Origin: Okapia johnstoni
Taxonomy: Eukaryota; Chordata; Mammalia; Artiodactyla; Giraffidae
Assembly (NCBI GenBank): GCA_024291935.2
Contig: CM044310.1
Span: forward strand, 80,846,713 to 80,910,712
Length of the DNA: 64,000 bases
Direction of reading: 5' to 3'
The notes under the pieces were generated by a model. That model had not been told where the DNA came from, did not search any database, and saw nothing but the letters and a program-made list of their open reading frames with translations. Each line of letters begins with the position of its first letter. Position 1 is the first letter of the stretch. Made by a program: the position numbers and the translations under genes. This document shows, one piece after another, positions 22,623-33,342 of the stretch.

Positions 22623-23479
22623 TGGACTCTCATTTCAGAGGATCATTGTTCCTCTGATTCTTTACCCAAACCCTTCAGAAAAATCCAAGTTGCTCACAAT
22701 AACAGCCATGAATCAATATGCCTTAGGAGGTCCTGAGTAGAAGCCAGAAATCAAGCTTCTCAGCTCAGTGGTGGATCTTCTCACTATACACACAAGGAGA
22801 GATCCTTAAAGTTCCTCAGACGCCTGGAAGTGATTCCCCAGGATCAGATAATATTCTAGAGAGGCAAGGAAGGATCCATTGGTGGACTCAGGTATTTATT
22901 CATTGTCAAGTATTCACAGAACATCTGCCCCATGCCAGGATCTGGGACTGATGAAGTGTATGAGTCAGGTTAGGCTAGTTCTGCAGGAATAACAAACATT
23001 TCCCATGCCTCTGTAACTTAACAAAAGCTTGTTTCTTGCTTACGCTGGGTTGTCCTGATAGGTTGGCTGGGGGTTTATTGTCCATCCTTCCTATCAGATC
23101 AAGCTGATGGAACGGCTGTCCTCTGGAACACAGCCTTCTTTGTGGCCAGGGTTGTGGTGCTTGTGAGACACACAGTGGGTTTTGGAGTTAGAGGTGAATG
23201 GGATGGGGAGTGAAACATCTAGAAAAATGGACAGTGGTGAAGGCCCTTTAGCACCACGGGCTTTTACTTCATCTTGTAGCCTTTCCTCAGAATTGGCCTC
23301 ACGTCTGGAGCTGAACCTAAACTTTCCTTTTTGTTTTCGAAGATCAGAACAGGGGTTTGCTCATTACAGTGCCAGGGACGAGGAAAGCTTCTGGTCAGCA
23401 GTGGTCCTGACCATCAGATCCTGCTTGGTGTGGTCTGATCTAAAAAATCTGTGTGGTTGAGGAGAAGCCATAACTATAG
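22623..23479. other. unique sequence with a possible unnamed old repeat
   Basis: 22900-23160 ('taggctagttctgcaggaat', 'aacaaaagcttgtttcttgc') resembles a dispersed mammalian repeat I cannot name. No gene is seen in the rest. Confidence 0.3.
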
Positions 23480-24180
23480 AAGAGATAACTGGAGTGCACT
23501 CTGCTTAGATTTAAGCTCTCACCATCTCGCTATAATTAAGTGCCAAGTGGTTATTAAACAATACATTTACAGAATTCTGACAACTGTGGAAGAACTGTTC
23601 CTCTCCTACAGTGAATATTCCCCAGTAAATACACTTGTAATACTCCACTGGCTTTTAATTAACCCAACTAGCCTATAAACCCATTTATCTTTTGAAATGA
23701 CGGTTGTTCCATGTGCAATACATGTCAATAGATAATTAAAACGTTTTTCTTAGAGAATTAACAGGGAGATGTGATCTATGCTTTTCAAAACCTTATTATT
23801 AAAAATGTTATTTATTGAGGCTTAAACACCTGTTACTTGGTAGCTATATAGCAACCATGTCTTTTTAATACCAAAATTAAACAGGCACTGCAGACAGAAT
23901 GTGCAAGGTTAGCAAACCTTTTGGGTAATAATTAAACAGCACAAGTAATAAATGTTCAATCCTTGTTTAGGAAACAGACGCCCCAATCTGTCTTCCTTTC
24001 CATCAAGAATTGGGAGGGTGTGTCTTTGTTCTTCCAGGAACAGCCTGGCTGTGTCGCTGTTTCAAACGTATTTTTTTTTTTTTTCCAGAGAATCGGAAGT
24101 TTCTTCTAGAAATAACAGCTACAAAGCATTCGGGAACCTCAGAATAAAAGACAATGCAAGACTGCTTTGGTGAATGTAGA
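23480..24180. promoter_or_regulatory. AT-rich block with dense ATTAA motifs, candidate enhancer
   Basis: Eight ATTAA/TAATTA-type cores occur between about 23532 and 23936 ('ctataattaagtg', 'ggttattaaac', 'ttttaattaaccc', 'gataattaaaacg', 'agaattaacag', 'ttattattaaa', 'ccaaaattaaac', 'gtaataattaaac'). No transposon is present. ATTA is the core bound by homeodomain proteins, and clusters of this kind are typical of deeply conserved developmental enhancers. Target gene and activity cannot be judged from sequence alone. Confidence 0.4.
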
Positions 24181-24445
24181 CTTTTCTAGAACTAGTGGAT
24201 GGTCAGAGCCCCCACGCCTGGTAGACCTGTGTCTGGGGATGGCCACCCTCAGAGAGAGGCTGTGCCACCCACCGGTACCGAGCAGCCTGGCAAGGGGGCC
24301 CTTTCCCACTTCTGGCTGCCCCAAGCTGCCTGCCTTGGAGAAGCATCAAGCCCGCCTCTTAGGCTAAAGGCCTGGCTTGTTGTCCCATTTGCCACGAACC
24401 CTAGAAGGATGCTGAAGTTCTCATCTCCAATCCTGTGAATCTGAC
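24181..24445. other. GC-rich unique sequence, no gene seen
   Basis: No repeat or splice-bounded exon recognised. Frames overlap on both strands. Confidence 0.35.
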
Positions 24446-24944
24446 TGTATTAGTTTACAAGAGCTGACATAACAAAACACCACAGCCTGAATGTTTAAAC
24501 AATAGAAATTGATCCTCCAAGTTCTGGAGACTGGGAGTCCGAGATTAAGGTGTTGGCAGGATTGGTCTCTCCTGAGGTGTCTCTCTTTGGTTTTCAGATG
24601 CCACCTTCTCCCTGTGTCCTTGCCTGGCCTTTTCTCTGTGTACACATGTTGCTGGCGTCTCTTCCTCGTCTCATAAAGACACCAGTATTGGATCAAGGCC
24701 CCACCCTTGCGATTTCAGTTAATCTTAGTTCCTCCTTAAAGGTCCAATCTCCAAACACAGTCACATTGGGGATTAGGGTTTCAATGTATGAAATTTGGAG
24801 GGGACACAATAATGTCCACGGAGAAGGCAATCACAACCAACTCCACGGTTCTTGCCTGGAGATGGGGGGAATCCCAGGGACGGGGGAGCCTGGTGGGCTG
24901 CCACCTACAGGATCGCACAGAGTCGGACACGACTGAAGAGACTT

Positions 24945-24982
<38 letters not shown>

Positions 24983-24996
24983 TAATGTCCATAAGA
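24446..24996 (-). mobile_element. MaLR (MST/MLT1-type) LTR, antisense, split by Bov-A
   Basis: Antisense landmarks in order: 'tgtattagtttacaagagct', 'ttctggagactgggagtccg', 'aaggtgttggcaggattggt', 'ggtccaatctccaaacacag' and 'tttggaggggacacaataat'. The last few bases lie beyond the Bov-A at 24992-24996. It is followed head to head by a second LTR on the other strand. Confidence 0.82.
24819..24980 (+). mobile_element. Bov-A SINE with (AGC)12 tail and perfect TSD
   Basis: Single Bov-A body ('gcacagagtcggacacgact') ending in twelve AGC units (24945-24980). Identical 11-bp TSD aataatgtcca at 24808-24818 and 24981-24991. Confidence 0.95.
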
Positions 24997-25378
24997 GTGA
25001 CCTTATTTGGAAATAGAATGGCCAGGTTAAGCTGAGGATTCACATTAGGATGGGTCCTCATCCAATATAACTGCATCTTTACAGAATGGGGAAATTTGGA
25101 CAGAGAGACATGTACACAGAGAGAATGCCATGTGAGGATGAAGGCAGAACTCTGGGGGAGGCACCTGCAAGCTAGGAATGCCAAAGACTGCCAGCAAACC
25201 ACCAGAATCCAGGGGAAAGGATGCAGCAGGGTCTCCTTCACAGCCCCCAGAAAGTACCAGCCCTACTGACACCTTGATCTCAGACTTTAAACACCTAGAA
25301 TGAAGGACAACACACTTTTGTTGTTTAAATCCCCCAGTTTGTGGTGCTTTGCCATGGCAGCTCCAGGAAATAAATATA
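24997..25378 (+). mobile_element. MaLR (MST/MLT1-type) LTR, sense, 5'-truncated
   Basis: Sense landmarks: 'gtgaccttatttggaaatag', 'catccaatataactgcatct', 'tgacaccttgatctcagact' and 'tttgttgtttaaatccccca', then an end resembling '..gcaaactaata'. About 60 bp of the LTR start is missing at the junction with its inverted partner. Confidence 0.82.
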
Positions 25379-25562
25379 CCCTCTGACAAAGAAATTCTAC
25401 CACACTCTGATTCTCCTGTCAATCTTCCCTGGCTTCTCAAATCACCCTAACCCATGGACATGGAGGACAAAGCCTCAGTCATTTAAAGGGACTGTGTGGA
25501 CTAATATGAGATGTACAATACTGTCAGTTAGGGTGATAGAAGAGGATATGACATACTATCAT

Positions 25563-25773
25563 AGCTTCAGTTGTGTCCAACTCTTTGCAATGTTATGGAC
25601 TGTAGCCCTCCAGGCTCCTCTGTCCATGGGATTCTCCAGGCAAGAATACCGGAGTGGGTTGCCATGTCCTCCTCCAGGGGATCTTCCCAACCCAGGGACT
25701 GAACTTGTGTCTCTTACGTCTCCTGCTTTGGCAGGTGGGTTCTTTACCACCAGCACTACCTGGGAAGCCCATA
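25563..25773 (-). mobile_element. Bov-tA SINE, antisense, with TSD
   Basis: Full antisense Bov-tA. 12-bp TSD acatactatcat (25551-25562) and acatattatcat (25774-25785) with one mismatch. Confidence 0.95.
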
Positions 25774-25785
25774 ACATATTATCAT

Positions 25786-27829
25786 TTCAACCTAAATCCC
25801 ATTTTTGTGTTTATTTTATCATGTACAAACTATTAGTATAGTAGTACATGTATGTGATTTATAAATAATCATGTGCACTTATATCAAGGTGGGGAGGGGT
25901 CCATGTTCAAAATGTTTTGACTATAGGGTTGTGTTATCACACAACTCAGAGACCACTGTTTCAACGTGGGGAGTCAGTGCTGAAGAATTAGACCAGAGGG
26001 CTCCTGTTCCAGAGGATTTCATGTGGGAATCAGAAGAAAGGATTTTGGAGCTCTAAAGAGAATTCTTAAGGTTGTACAAGAAGATTCAACAAACAAAAGA
26101 TTGGAGACAAACTCTAGGTTTCCCCACTGCCCTGGAGCACTGGACTTGGATTGCTTATGACATCACCGTATGTCTCACAATGTGTAATATTTTGACCCAC
26201 TTCATTTGTCCCACGCCAAGTTCCTCTGAGTCTCAAAAGTGAGGTCTCAGTGGATGATTCACGGTGCTCCATGTGGAGAGGAGATGGCAGGGCCCGAGCT
26301 GACGCTGGGACACTGGGAGCCTTTCTCTTTAAGCTACTCCAACCTGAGAGTGACAAGTGAAGTTCAGGGGGGAGGGGAGAGAGGCTAGTGAGACAAAGAG
26401 AAGCAGGAAGGCAGACCTCAGAGGGAGAGGCAGGTAAACAGAGAAAAATACAGTGGGAGGGAGTGAGAAACAGAGAGATCATTGGAGGGCTGAGCTAGGA
26501 GGCAGAAGGTTGGAGGCAGAGGCGAGGGATGAAACCATAAGAAAAATTCAACACTTGGGAAAGGTTGTGCAAACACTTGGTAATTTTCTCATACATCGCA
26601 ATTTAAGTTATGTTGAGGGCTTTACTTAGACATGATTCCAATCTGTATTATCCCACTCTTTTAAATAAACATGCTTTACATCTGGAATTTCAGACATTAG
26701 AGGTTCTAGAGTGTGCTGTGCCCTTGGGTTGGGAAAGGGCATATTTTTGGGGTGGCTTCAGAGCACCAGGTTTTGCAATCTGAAGCCCTGGGTGTCAGCC
26801 ATTAAGCTGCCCGGGGGGGTGTCCTGGTCCTCTCCCCCCAGAAGCTGAGAACACATGTTCTGTCTGTCCTCGTAGCTGCCTTGATTCCAGGAGAAAGGAC
26901 AGAGTGAGAGAGGAAGGGCTCTGGATGTGATGCCTCCCTTCCTCTCCTCCCTGTGTTACCATAGTATCTCGTTTCCTTGGTTACCGGTGGCCAAGGAAAG
27001 GACACTGGGCAAGTGCAGGATTTTGATGGAGCTCTCTAAAGAGAGATGTCAGGACAGACCTTGTCTCATTTAAAAGAACACTCATTCTGAGATGTTGCTC
27101 AAGAATGGGGGTGGGGAAGAAATGGGTGGTTCTCATGAAGCTGGAATTTAGAAATTTCACTTCACCGGATAGAAAGGAACCACTTAAAAGATAACCTTGA
27201 GGAATCAAAGCCAGGGAGACCTTACCCAGCTCTGCACATCGCTGGAGATCTGGAATTGGCAGAAAGGCTGTGATGCTAATTAAGAAATGATTTCTGCAAA
27301 TGTTCACTTTAACTGCTCCCAGCTTGGACTAGCTCAGTAGCTGGCTTGCTATTTTCCCTGGATGGATAAGCACCCTCGGGGAATATAGGTATTTGCCATT
27401 TCCACTGTGAGTGTCAGGCATCAGTCTTTAACGGTCCCAAGAGGCCACAGAGACCTATGAGGTCTCTCCAGGGAGCCTCTAGATTTTTTTTGACAGCTAA
27501 ATGATGTGGAGGACAGCAGCCCTCGATTCTACTCAACTTTTGAGAGTCAGTCAAGATATCTCTCCCTCCTATACATTTGTATTGTCTTCTCCACCCTCTT
27601 TAGGTGCCCTCCTTCGAGAACCCCAAGAATTACATTTTGTCGTTGAAAATTGGATCGTTGCATTTACTACATTGTTCACTACCTGTATGATTATTGGTCT
27701 TTCTCCTCTGCCAGGTTTTGAGTTTTCTCACTTTTCTGTTTAAAAACTGTCTTATTTTGAGAGGGAGAGGTAGGTAACACATAAAGATGTTAATAAATTA
27801 GATCGGTATGAAAGGATCTGTGATAAAAA
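25786..27829. other. unique sequence with a purine-rich tract
   Basis: About 2 kb with no recognised transposon or gene. 26360-26520 is rich in AG (GAGA/GGGA blocks). Several frames of up to 122 codons overlap this region without domain signals. Confidence 0.4.
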
Positions 27830-28116
27830 GGCTCCCCCAGCTGGAGCCCCCATTCGTGCCCCGCTCCCTCAGGGCAGCCACTGTTTCCACTTCTTGTGTG
27901 TTTGTCCAGGGACTGGATGCAGAAATGAGTGTGTTTTTCTGTCTCCCTCCCTATTTCTCCTTCATCCTTTGTCTTCCTCCCTCCGTCTCTTTAATCTGAA
28001 TGATACAGTCCACACTATTCTGCTTGTTACATTTAAAAAAAATTAGCAACCTATCTTGAAGATCTTTTTAAGTATGTATAGAATTTTAAAAATGCAACGT
28101 GGCATTCCACTATATG
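27830..28116 (-). mobile_element. L1M fragment, antisense
   Basis: 'agggcagccactgtttccac', 'cctatcttgaagatcttttt' and 'tttaaaaatgcaacgtggca' are antisense L1M landmarks. The element is truncated at the following Bov-A. Confidence 0.6.
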
Positions 28117-28237
28117 CATGCTCAGTCGCTTCAGTCGTGTCCGACTCTGTGCGACCCCATGGACAGAGGCCCACCAGGCTCCTCCTTCCACAGGATTCTC
28201 CAGGCAAGAATACTGGAGTGGGGTGCCATTTCCTTCC
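28117..28237 (-). mobile_element. Bov-A monomer SINE, antisense, with TSD
   Basis: A single Bov-A unit with no tRNA head. 10-bp TSD ccactatatg (28107-28116) and ccactgtatg (28238-28247) with one mismatch. Confidence 0.93.
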
Positions 28238-28289
28238 CCACTGTATGAGTCTACCTTTTTTCTCACTCATCTTGGATTTCCAAAAGCTT

Positions 28290-28352
28290 CCAGTTACAGA
28301 CCCAGCCCATAGTAGGTGTTCAATGAGCATTTGTCAGATTTTTCATTCATGA
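28290..28352 (+). repeat. L2/MIR 3' end fragment, sense
   Basis: 'cccatagtaggtgttcaatg' then 'agcatttgtcag..attcatg' matches the shared L2/MIR3 terminal region. Confidence 0.6.
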
Positions 28353-29582
28353 TAAAAAACTATCTATGCTAAGAGATCTTAATTAGAGCATCGGGAATGT
28401 GGAAAGGTCATCTACATGGAAGGATTTTCCCCCCAAAATAAGGCATGTGTATTTGGTGGGAGTAGGGTAGTGCCTGTGGACTTGCTGGGGGAAGAGGAAA
28501 GTAAAAAGACGCCAGAGGGGCCCCAAATGGAACTAAACCTAAGAACCCAACTTTCTGGGACTTTACTTGATGCGCAGGTGGTGTCTCAGCTGGTGTTCTG
28601 TGAATCCTGTCCATTCTTCAGCTGGTAGTTTTGACTATGGTCTGGATTTGTTCCCTCTGCTTCTGTTTGTTTTCTTTATGGGCAGAGACAATGTGAAAGC
28701 TCTCTGACTGTCATCTGTGGCTGACTCTTAGCTTGTGCAGCTTGGTTTATGGCTCAGAGCTGCCGGGGTCAGTTGTAGGCTGTCAGGATAATGATGTGGG
28801 ACATGCCACGCGACCTCACACTCAGGGGCACCTTTATGTTTTCTAGGAGGATGAAGGCTCCTGGAAATGAGGGCTCCTGCTCCCACTTTCTGTCTGTGCT
28901 AAAGCTAATAGTTTAGGGGAAGCCATGTGCATTGTAGTTTGCTCCTGAGAGCCTAGTGTCCTGAGTTTAGTCCTTCACCCACACCTGCCATTATTTTGTC
29001 CCCACTTTGAAGCAGACAGATATCCAGGAAGTTTGAAGGAGGCTGTGCTCGCTGGAAGAGGTGACAGAAGGGTATGGTGTAACAACTAAAATTAAGACTC
29101 AATATTACATGTTGCCTTGACATCTGGTAAAACTGAGATGGCCTCCAATGGTTTAACTACAAGTTCTTCTCCTAGGGCTGCTCCCAAGGACACCATCCCC
29201 CCTCAATAACCATCCTTATCAAAGGACCAGGCATAGTTCCTGCTTATCCCTGGGTGGTGGGTTTCAGTCCCCTCCCTGGCAATGGAATTACTCAAACAGA
29301 AACCACATCCTCCCAGGGGAACCAAGGAACACCTTTCTATACTACAGAGCCTGCCTCTCACAGCACCTGGTTGTTCAGTTTTTTCCTGAGTGGCCTTGCA
29401 CAGTGTGCAGTGGTCTCTTTCCCTGGGCTATGAGTATGATGACTGATAAGAGGGTGCAGTGATCTCATGTGTCCTGGATCAGGTGTCCTGTGTTCATCCA
29501 TCCCCACAACTCTAGGCAGGGAAAACCTCCCTCTCTCCCTCACCGACAGGGTGAACGGTACTTAAAGCAAAGGTTACCTGAT
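28353..29582. other. unique sequence, no gene seen
   Basis: 1.2 kb with no recognised repeat or coding signal. Confidence 0.4.
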
Positions 29583-29745
29583 TCGGTCTGAACTAAGTGC
29601 ATCAGCATCATCTGAAACACTTGTTAAAAATGTGCTTTACACACAAGAGTTTCTGAAGGTTCTGGAATGGTGCCTAAGAATCTGCATTGTAACAGGCCCA
29701 GGTTATTCTCACTTGGGTGATATACAGCTATGACTTCCAAAGTGT
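29583..29745 (+). mobile_element. MER5A-type hAT-Charlie element
   Basis: 'catcagcatcatctgaaaca', 'cttgttaaaaatgtgcttta', 'taagaatctgcattgtaaca' and 'ttctcacttgggtgat' match the MER5A layout. Non-autonomous, with no transposase. Confidence 0.78.
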
Positions 29746-30214
29746 CTCCTTGCAGTCTGGATGTTGATAGGGAATCCAGGGAAGTATAGGAAATACGATG
29801 TTTCACTACCTTGGCATAGTCTCTTTTGTCTTCCTGCTTAAAGGTACCCCTGCCCCTACAATGTGGGTCAGGGCTTACCAGTTCCATCAACACTTGGTTC
29901 TGGAGGTCAGAGCCAATAGTAGTGAAGCATTTACAAGCTTGTTCTCCTTTTGATAAAATCTGGAAGGTTAAGTCACAGAGTCCCACTGAGCAGGGAGCTT
30001 GGAGGAGCCTCATGGGAGGATGAGGGTCAGGTGGGGAAGTATGAGGGATGGCTCAGTTCGGGGTCTGGACTTCTTCTTGAAGCTCAAAAGTTACCTTGCC
30101 TGGCTGGGCCAAGTGGGGAACAGAAGAGACTTCTCTTTCAAGATCTCTATTAATAGTTGAGTCCTAAGTTTATAGGAAGTCACAGAAGAATTTGACATAG
30201 CTAGCCACTGGGTG
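29746..30214. other. unique sequence, no gene seen
   Basis: No repeat or splice-bounded exon recognised. Confidence 0.35.
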
Positions 30215-30600
30215 CATTTATGTATTTGTTCATTCACTTTATATTTATTGATATCTTATTATGTTCCAGGGAAGCATTGTGTCAGGGGCTGGGTAAACAA
30301 TAGTGAATTGAATAGACATGGAACTTAGCTGGAGGGAGCTCACAGATTGGCGGGGCATGTGTGCTCAGTCACTGAGTCATGTCCGACTCTTTGTGACCCC
30401 ATGGACTGTAACCTACCAGGCTCCTTCTGTCCATGGGATTTCCTAGGCAAGAATACTGGAGTGGGTCACCGTTTCCTTCTCCAGGGAAACAGATTGGTGG
30501 AGAAAGGCATTAAAGAAGGAACTAAGTGAATACATAATACTGATTGGTTAAGGGCTATAATGGAAAAGATACTTTGAGGGTCTTATTAGGATTCTTTCGT
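30215..30600 (-). mobile_element. L2 LINE 3' fragment, antisense, interrupted by Bov-A
   Basis: 'tttgttcattcactttatat', 'ttattgatatcttattatgt' and 'gctggagggagctcacagat' precede a Bov-A. 'aaacagattggtgg..aaggcatt' resumes after it. Confidence 0.68.
30354..30488 (-). mobile_element. Bov-A monomer SINE, antisense, with TSD
   Basis: Bov-A body with 'catgtccgactctttgtgac'. 12-bp TSD acagattggcgg (30342-30353) and acagattggtgg (30489-30500) with one mismatch. Confidence 0.95.
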
Positions 30601-31424
30601 TTGCAGTAGGAGAAACCCAGCTCAAAATTGTCTAAGCAGAAAGATAAATTGGCTCAAGTAAACTGGGTCTTTATCTCACTGCCTTTTGTTAGTCTTCTTC
30701 TCTTGGGCTTCCCCCTCACCCCACCCCCACGCTTGCCAAGGGTCCTGGTTTCCAGCAACCCTGTGGATATGTCTGCATGGCTTGTAATCCAAGAAGAAAT
30801 AGAACTTAGTTCTCAGTGTCCTTTGTAAAACTCCTGAGAGAGGACTTTGATTGGCAGCTCAGAAGTCACTTGCTAAGGTCTGTAACTAGTGGGTAGAGAG
30901 ATGTGAATTTCACCTGAACCCCAAGGAATGGGGAAAGAACAATTCCCCAAAGGTATGGAGGTTAAGGGTGGGAAGAGAGAATTATGCAGACAAGGCAGTG
31001 TCCACCAGACAGAGGAACCTCACTGATTTGTGGAGTTGGGAAGGGCCCTTCTTAGGAAGTGCTATTAGCATGAAGATGTCTTTTCTCTGTTTCTGAAAAG
31101 GTTTGATGCCTGAGAGGTACAAAGAGGAGAGGGCCAGCATATCTGGACTGTTCTTTTCATCTGCTAGTCATTTAGGGATGGTAAGGCATGAGAAGGTTCC
31201 TAAATGACTATTAATACAAGTCAACAACCATTGAGCTACTCCAGGGCAAATCATTCTGAATGGAGTGGGTGGCCTTCTTCCCCAGAGACAAGTGCTGGCT
31301 GAGATTACATCTGACAATGGCAACTTCAGCACTTTGGCAGGGACTGGGACTGGTGGTATGTCTGTCTGTGTTGATACTTGGCTTACTTTTCTAAAGAATT
31401 CATTTTATAATTCTATTTCTCCCT
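30601..31424. other. unique sequence with a possible unnamed old repeat
   Basis: 30605-30910 ('gaaacccagctcaaaattgt', 'ataaattggctcaagtaaac') resembles an old dispersed mammalian repeat that I cannot name. No gene seen. Confidence 0.3.
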
Positions 31425-31680
31425 CTTATTAAAAAATTAAAGGGTATCTACAATATACAATGTTTATTTCAGAAATAAGTTAAAATCAGAAAAGCAAAGA
31501 GCAAAACAAGAAGCACTCTAAACCTCACTTTCTGCTTGGGAACATTTTGATGTATAACCTTCTGCTTCTTTTTTTTTTTCTTGTCTTCCCTTGCTCCCCT
31601 TCTCTCTCTCTCCACATATGCACACATATATGTGTGCCTACATATACGTGTGTACATATTTATATATACCTATATGTGTA
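31425..31680 (-). mobile_element. L1M fragment, antisense, with simple repeats
   Basis: 'gggtatctacaatatacaat' and 'gaacattttgatgtataacc' fit an antisense L1M 3' end. A T-rich/CT-rich tract (31567-31613) and mixed TATG/TGTA repeats (to 31678) precede the BovB tail. Confidence 0.5.
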
Positions 31681-31687
31681 GTTCAGT

Positions 31688-32926
31688 TCAGTCACTCAGT
31701 GGTGTCTGACTCTTTGCAACCCCATGAATCACAGAACGCCAGGCCTCCCTGTCCATCACCAACTCCCTGAGTCCACCCAAACCCATGTGCATCGAGTCGA
31801 TGATGCCATCCAGCCATCTCATTCTCTGTCGTCCCCTTCTCCTCCTGCCCTCAATCTTTCCCAGCATCAGGGTCTTTTCCAATGAGTCAGCTCTTCGCAT
31901 CAGGTGGCCAAAGTATTGGAGCTTCAGCTTCAACATTAGTCCTTCCAATGAACACCCAGGACTGATCTCCTTTTGGATGGACTGGTTGGATCTCCTTGCA
32001 GTCCAAGGGACTCTCAAGAGTCTTCTCCAACACCACACTTCAAAAGCATCAATTCTTTGGCACTCAGCTTTCTTCACCGTCGAACTCTCACATCCATACA
32101 TGACCACTGGAAAAACCATAGACTTGACTAGATGGACCTTTGTTGGAAAAGTAATGTCTCTGCTTTTTAATATGCTATCTAGGTTGGTCATAACTTTCCT
32201 TCCAAGGAGTAAGCGTCTTTTAATTTCATGGCTGCAGTCACCATCTGCAGTGATTTTGGAGCCCTGAAAAATAAAGTTAACCACTGTTTCCACTGTTTCC
32301 CCGTCTATCTGCCATGAAGTGATGGGACCAGATGCCATGATCTTAGTTTTCTGAATGTTGAGCTTTAAGCCAACTTTTTCACTCTCCACTTTCACTTTCA
32401 TCAAGAGGCTCTTTAGCTCTTCTTCACTTTCTGCCATAAGGGTGGTGTCATCTGCATATCTGAGGTTATTGATATTTCTCCTGGCAATCTTGATTCCAGC
32501 TTGTGCTTCATCCAGCCCAGCATTTCTCATGATGTACTCTGCATATAAGTTAAATAAGCAGGGTGATAATATACAGCCTTGACGTATTCCTTTTCCTATT
32601 TGGAACCACTCTGTTGTTCCATGTCCAGTTCTAACTGTTGCTTCCTGACCTGCATACAAGTTTCTCAAGAGGCAGGTCAGATGGTCTGGTATTCCCATCT
32701 CTTTCAGGAATTTCCACAGTTTATTGTGATCCACACAGTCAAAGGCTTTGGCATAGTCAATAAAGCAGAAATAGATGTTTTTCTGATACTCTCTTGCTTT
32801 TCTGATGATCCAGCAGATGTTGGCAATTTGATCTCTGGTTCCTCTGCCTTTTCTAAAACCAGCTTGAACATCTGGAAGTTCACCGTTCACATATTGCTGA
32901 AGCCTGGCTTGGAGAATTTTAAGCAT
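31688..32926 (-). pseudogene. BovB ORF2 remnant: RT core and C-terminal region
   Basis: A 412-residue uninterrupted frame encodes most of an RTE-type reverse transcriptase, which would copy its own RNA at a nicked target site. Motifs in order: QAGFRKGRGTRDQI at residues 21-34, the first catalytic aspartate in FIDYAKAFDCVDH at 55-67, GIRQGCILSP at 113-122, and the catalytic YADD box at 157-160 (intact). A C-terminal region with [17 protein letters not shown] follows at about 300. The displayed start is not a true start. Upstream homology continues through SKVMLKI in the same frame until a TAG where the family has CAG (Gln), and before that the frame shifts. The endonuclease domain is missing. 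The frame is well kept but dead as an autonomous element. Confidence 0.93.
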
Positions 32927-33081
32927 TACTTTACTAGCGTGTGAGATGAGTGCAATTGTGCGGTAGTTTGAGCATTCTTTGGCATCGCCTTTCTTTGGGA
33001 TTGGAATGAATACTGACCTTTTCCAGTCCTAAGGCCACTGCTGAGTTTTCCATATTTGCTGGCATATCGAGTGCAGCACTT

Positions 33082-33342
33082 TCACAGGTCATCTTTTAGG
33101 ATTTGAAATAGCTCAACTGGAATTCCATCACCTCCACTAGCTTTGTTTATAGCGATGCTTCCTAAGGCCCACTTGACTTCACATTCCAGAATGTCTGGCT
33201 CTAGGTGAGTGATCACACCATCGTGATTGTCTGGGTCATGAAGAATTTTTTTGTACAATTCTTCTGTGTATTCTTGCCACGTTTTCTTAATATCTTCTGC
33301 TTCTGTTAGGTCCCTACCATTTCTGTCCTTTATTGAGCCCAT
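33082..33342 (-). pseudogene. BovB ORF2 remnant: region upstream of the RT core
   Basis: 86 codons matching the BovB linker before the RT palm (GSIKDRNGRDLTEAEDIKK, then ASGGDGIPVELFQILKDD). The same frame extends upstream to about 33479 without a stop (..SKDKKAFLIDQCKEIEENN..), so the true homologous segment is longer than this frame. At its 3' end a single-base loss after ILKDD shifts the frame into a stop, separating it from the 412-residue RT segment. Confidence 0.9.

Noticed and set aside
24831..25241. 136-codon minus-strand frame with an alanine run
   Set aside because: The alanines are the (AGC)12 SINE tail read in reverse; the rest is MaLR LTR and Bov-A.
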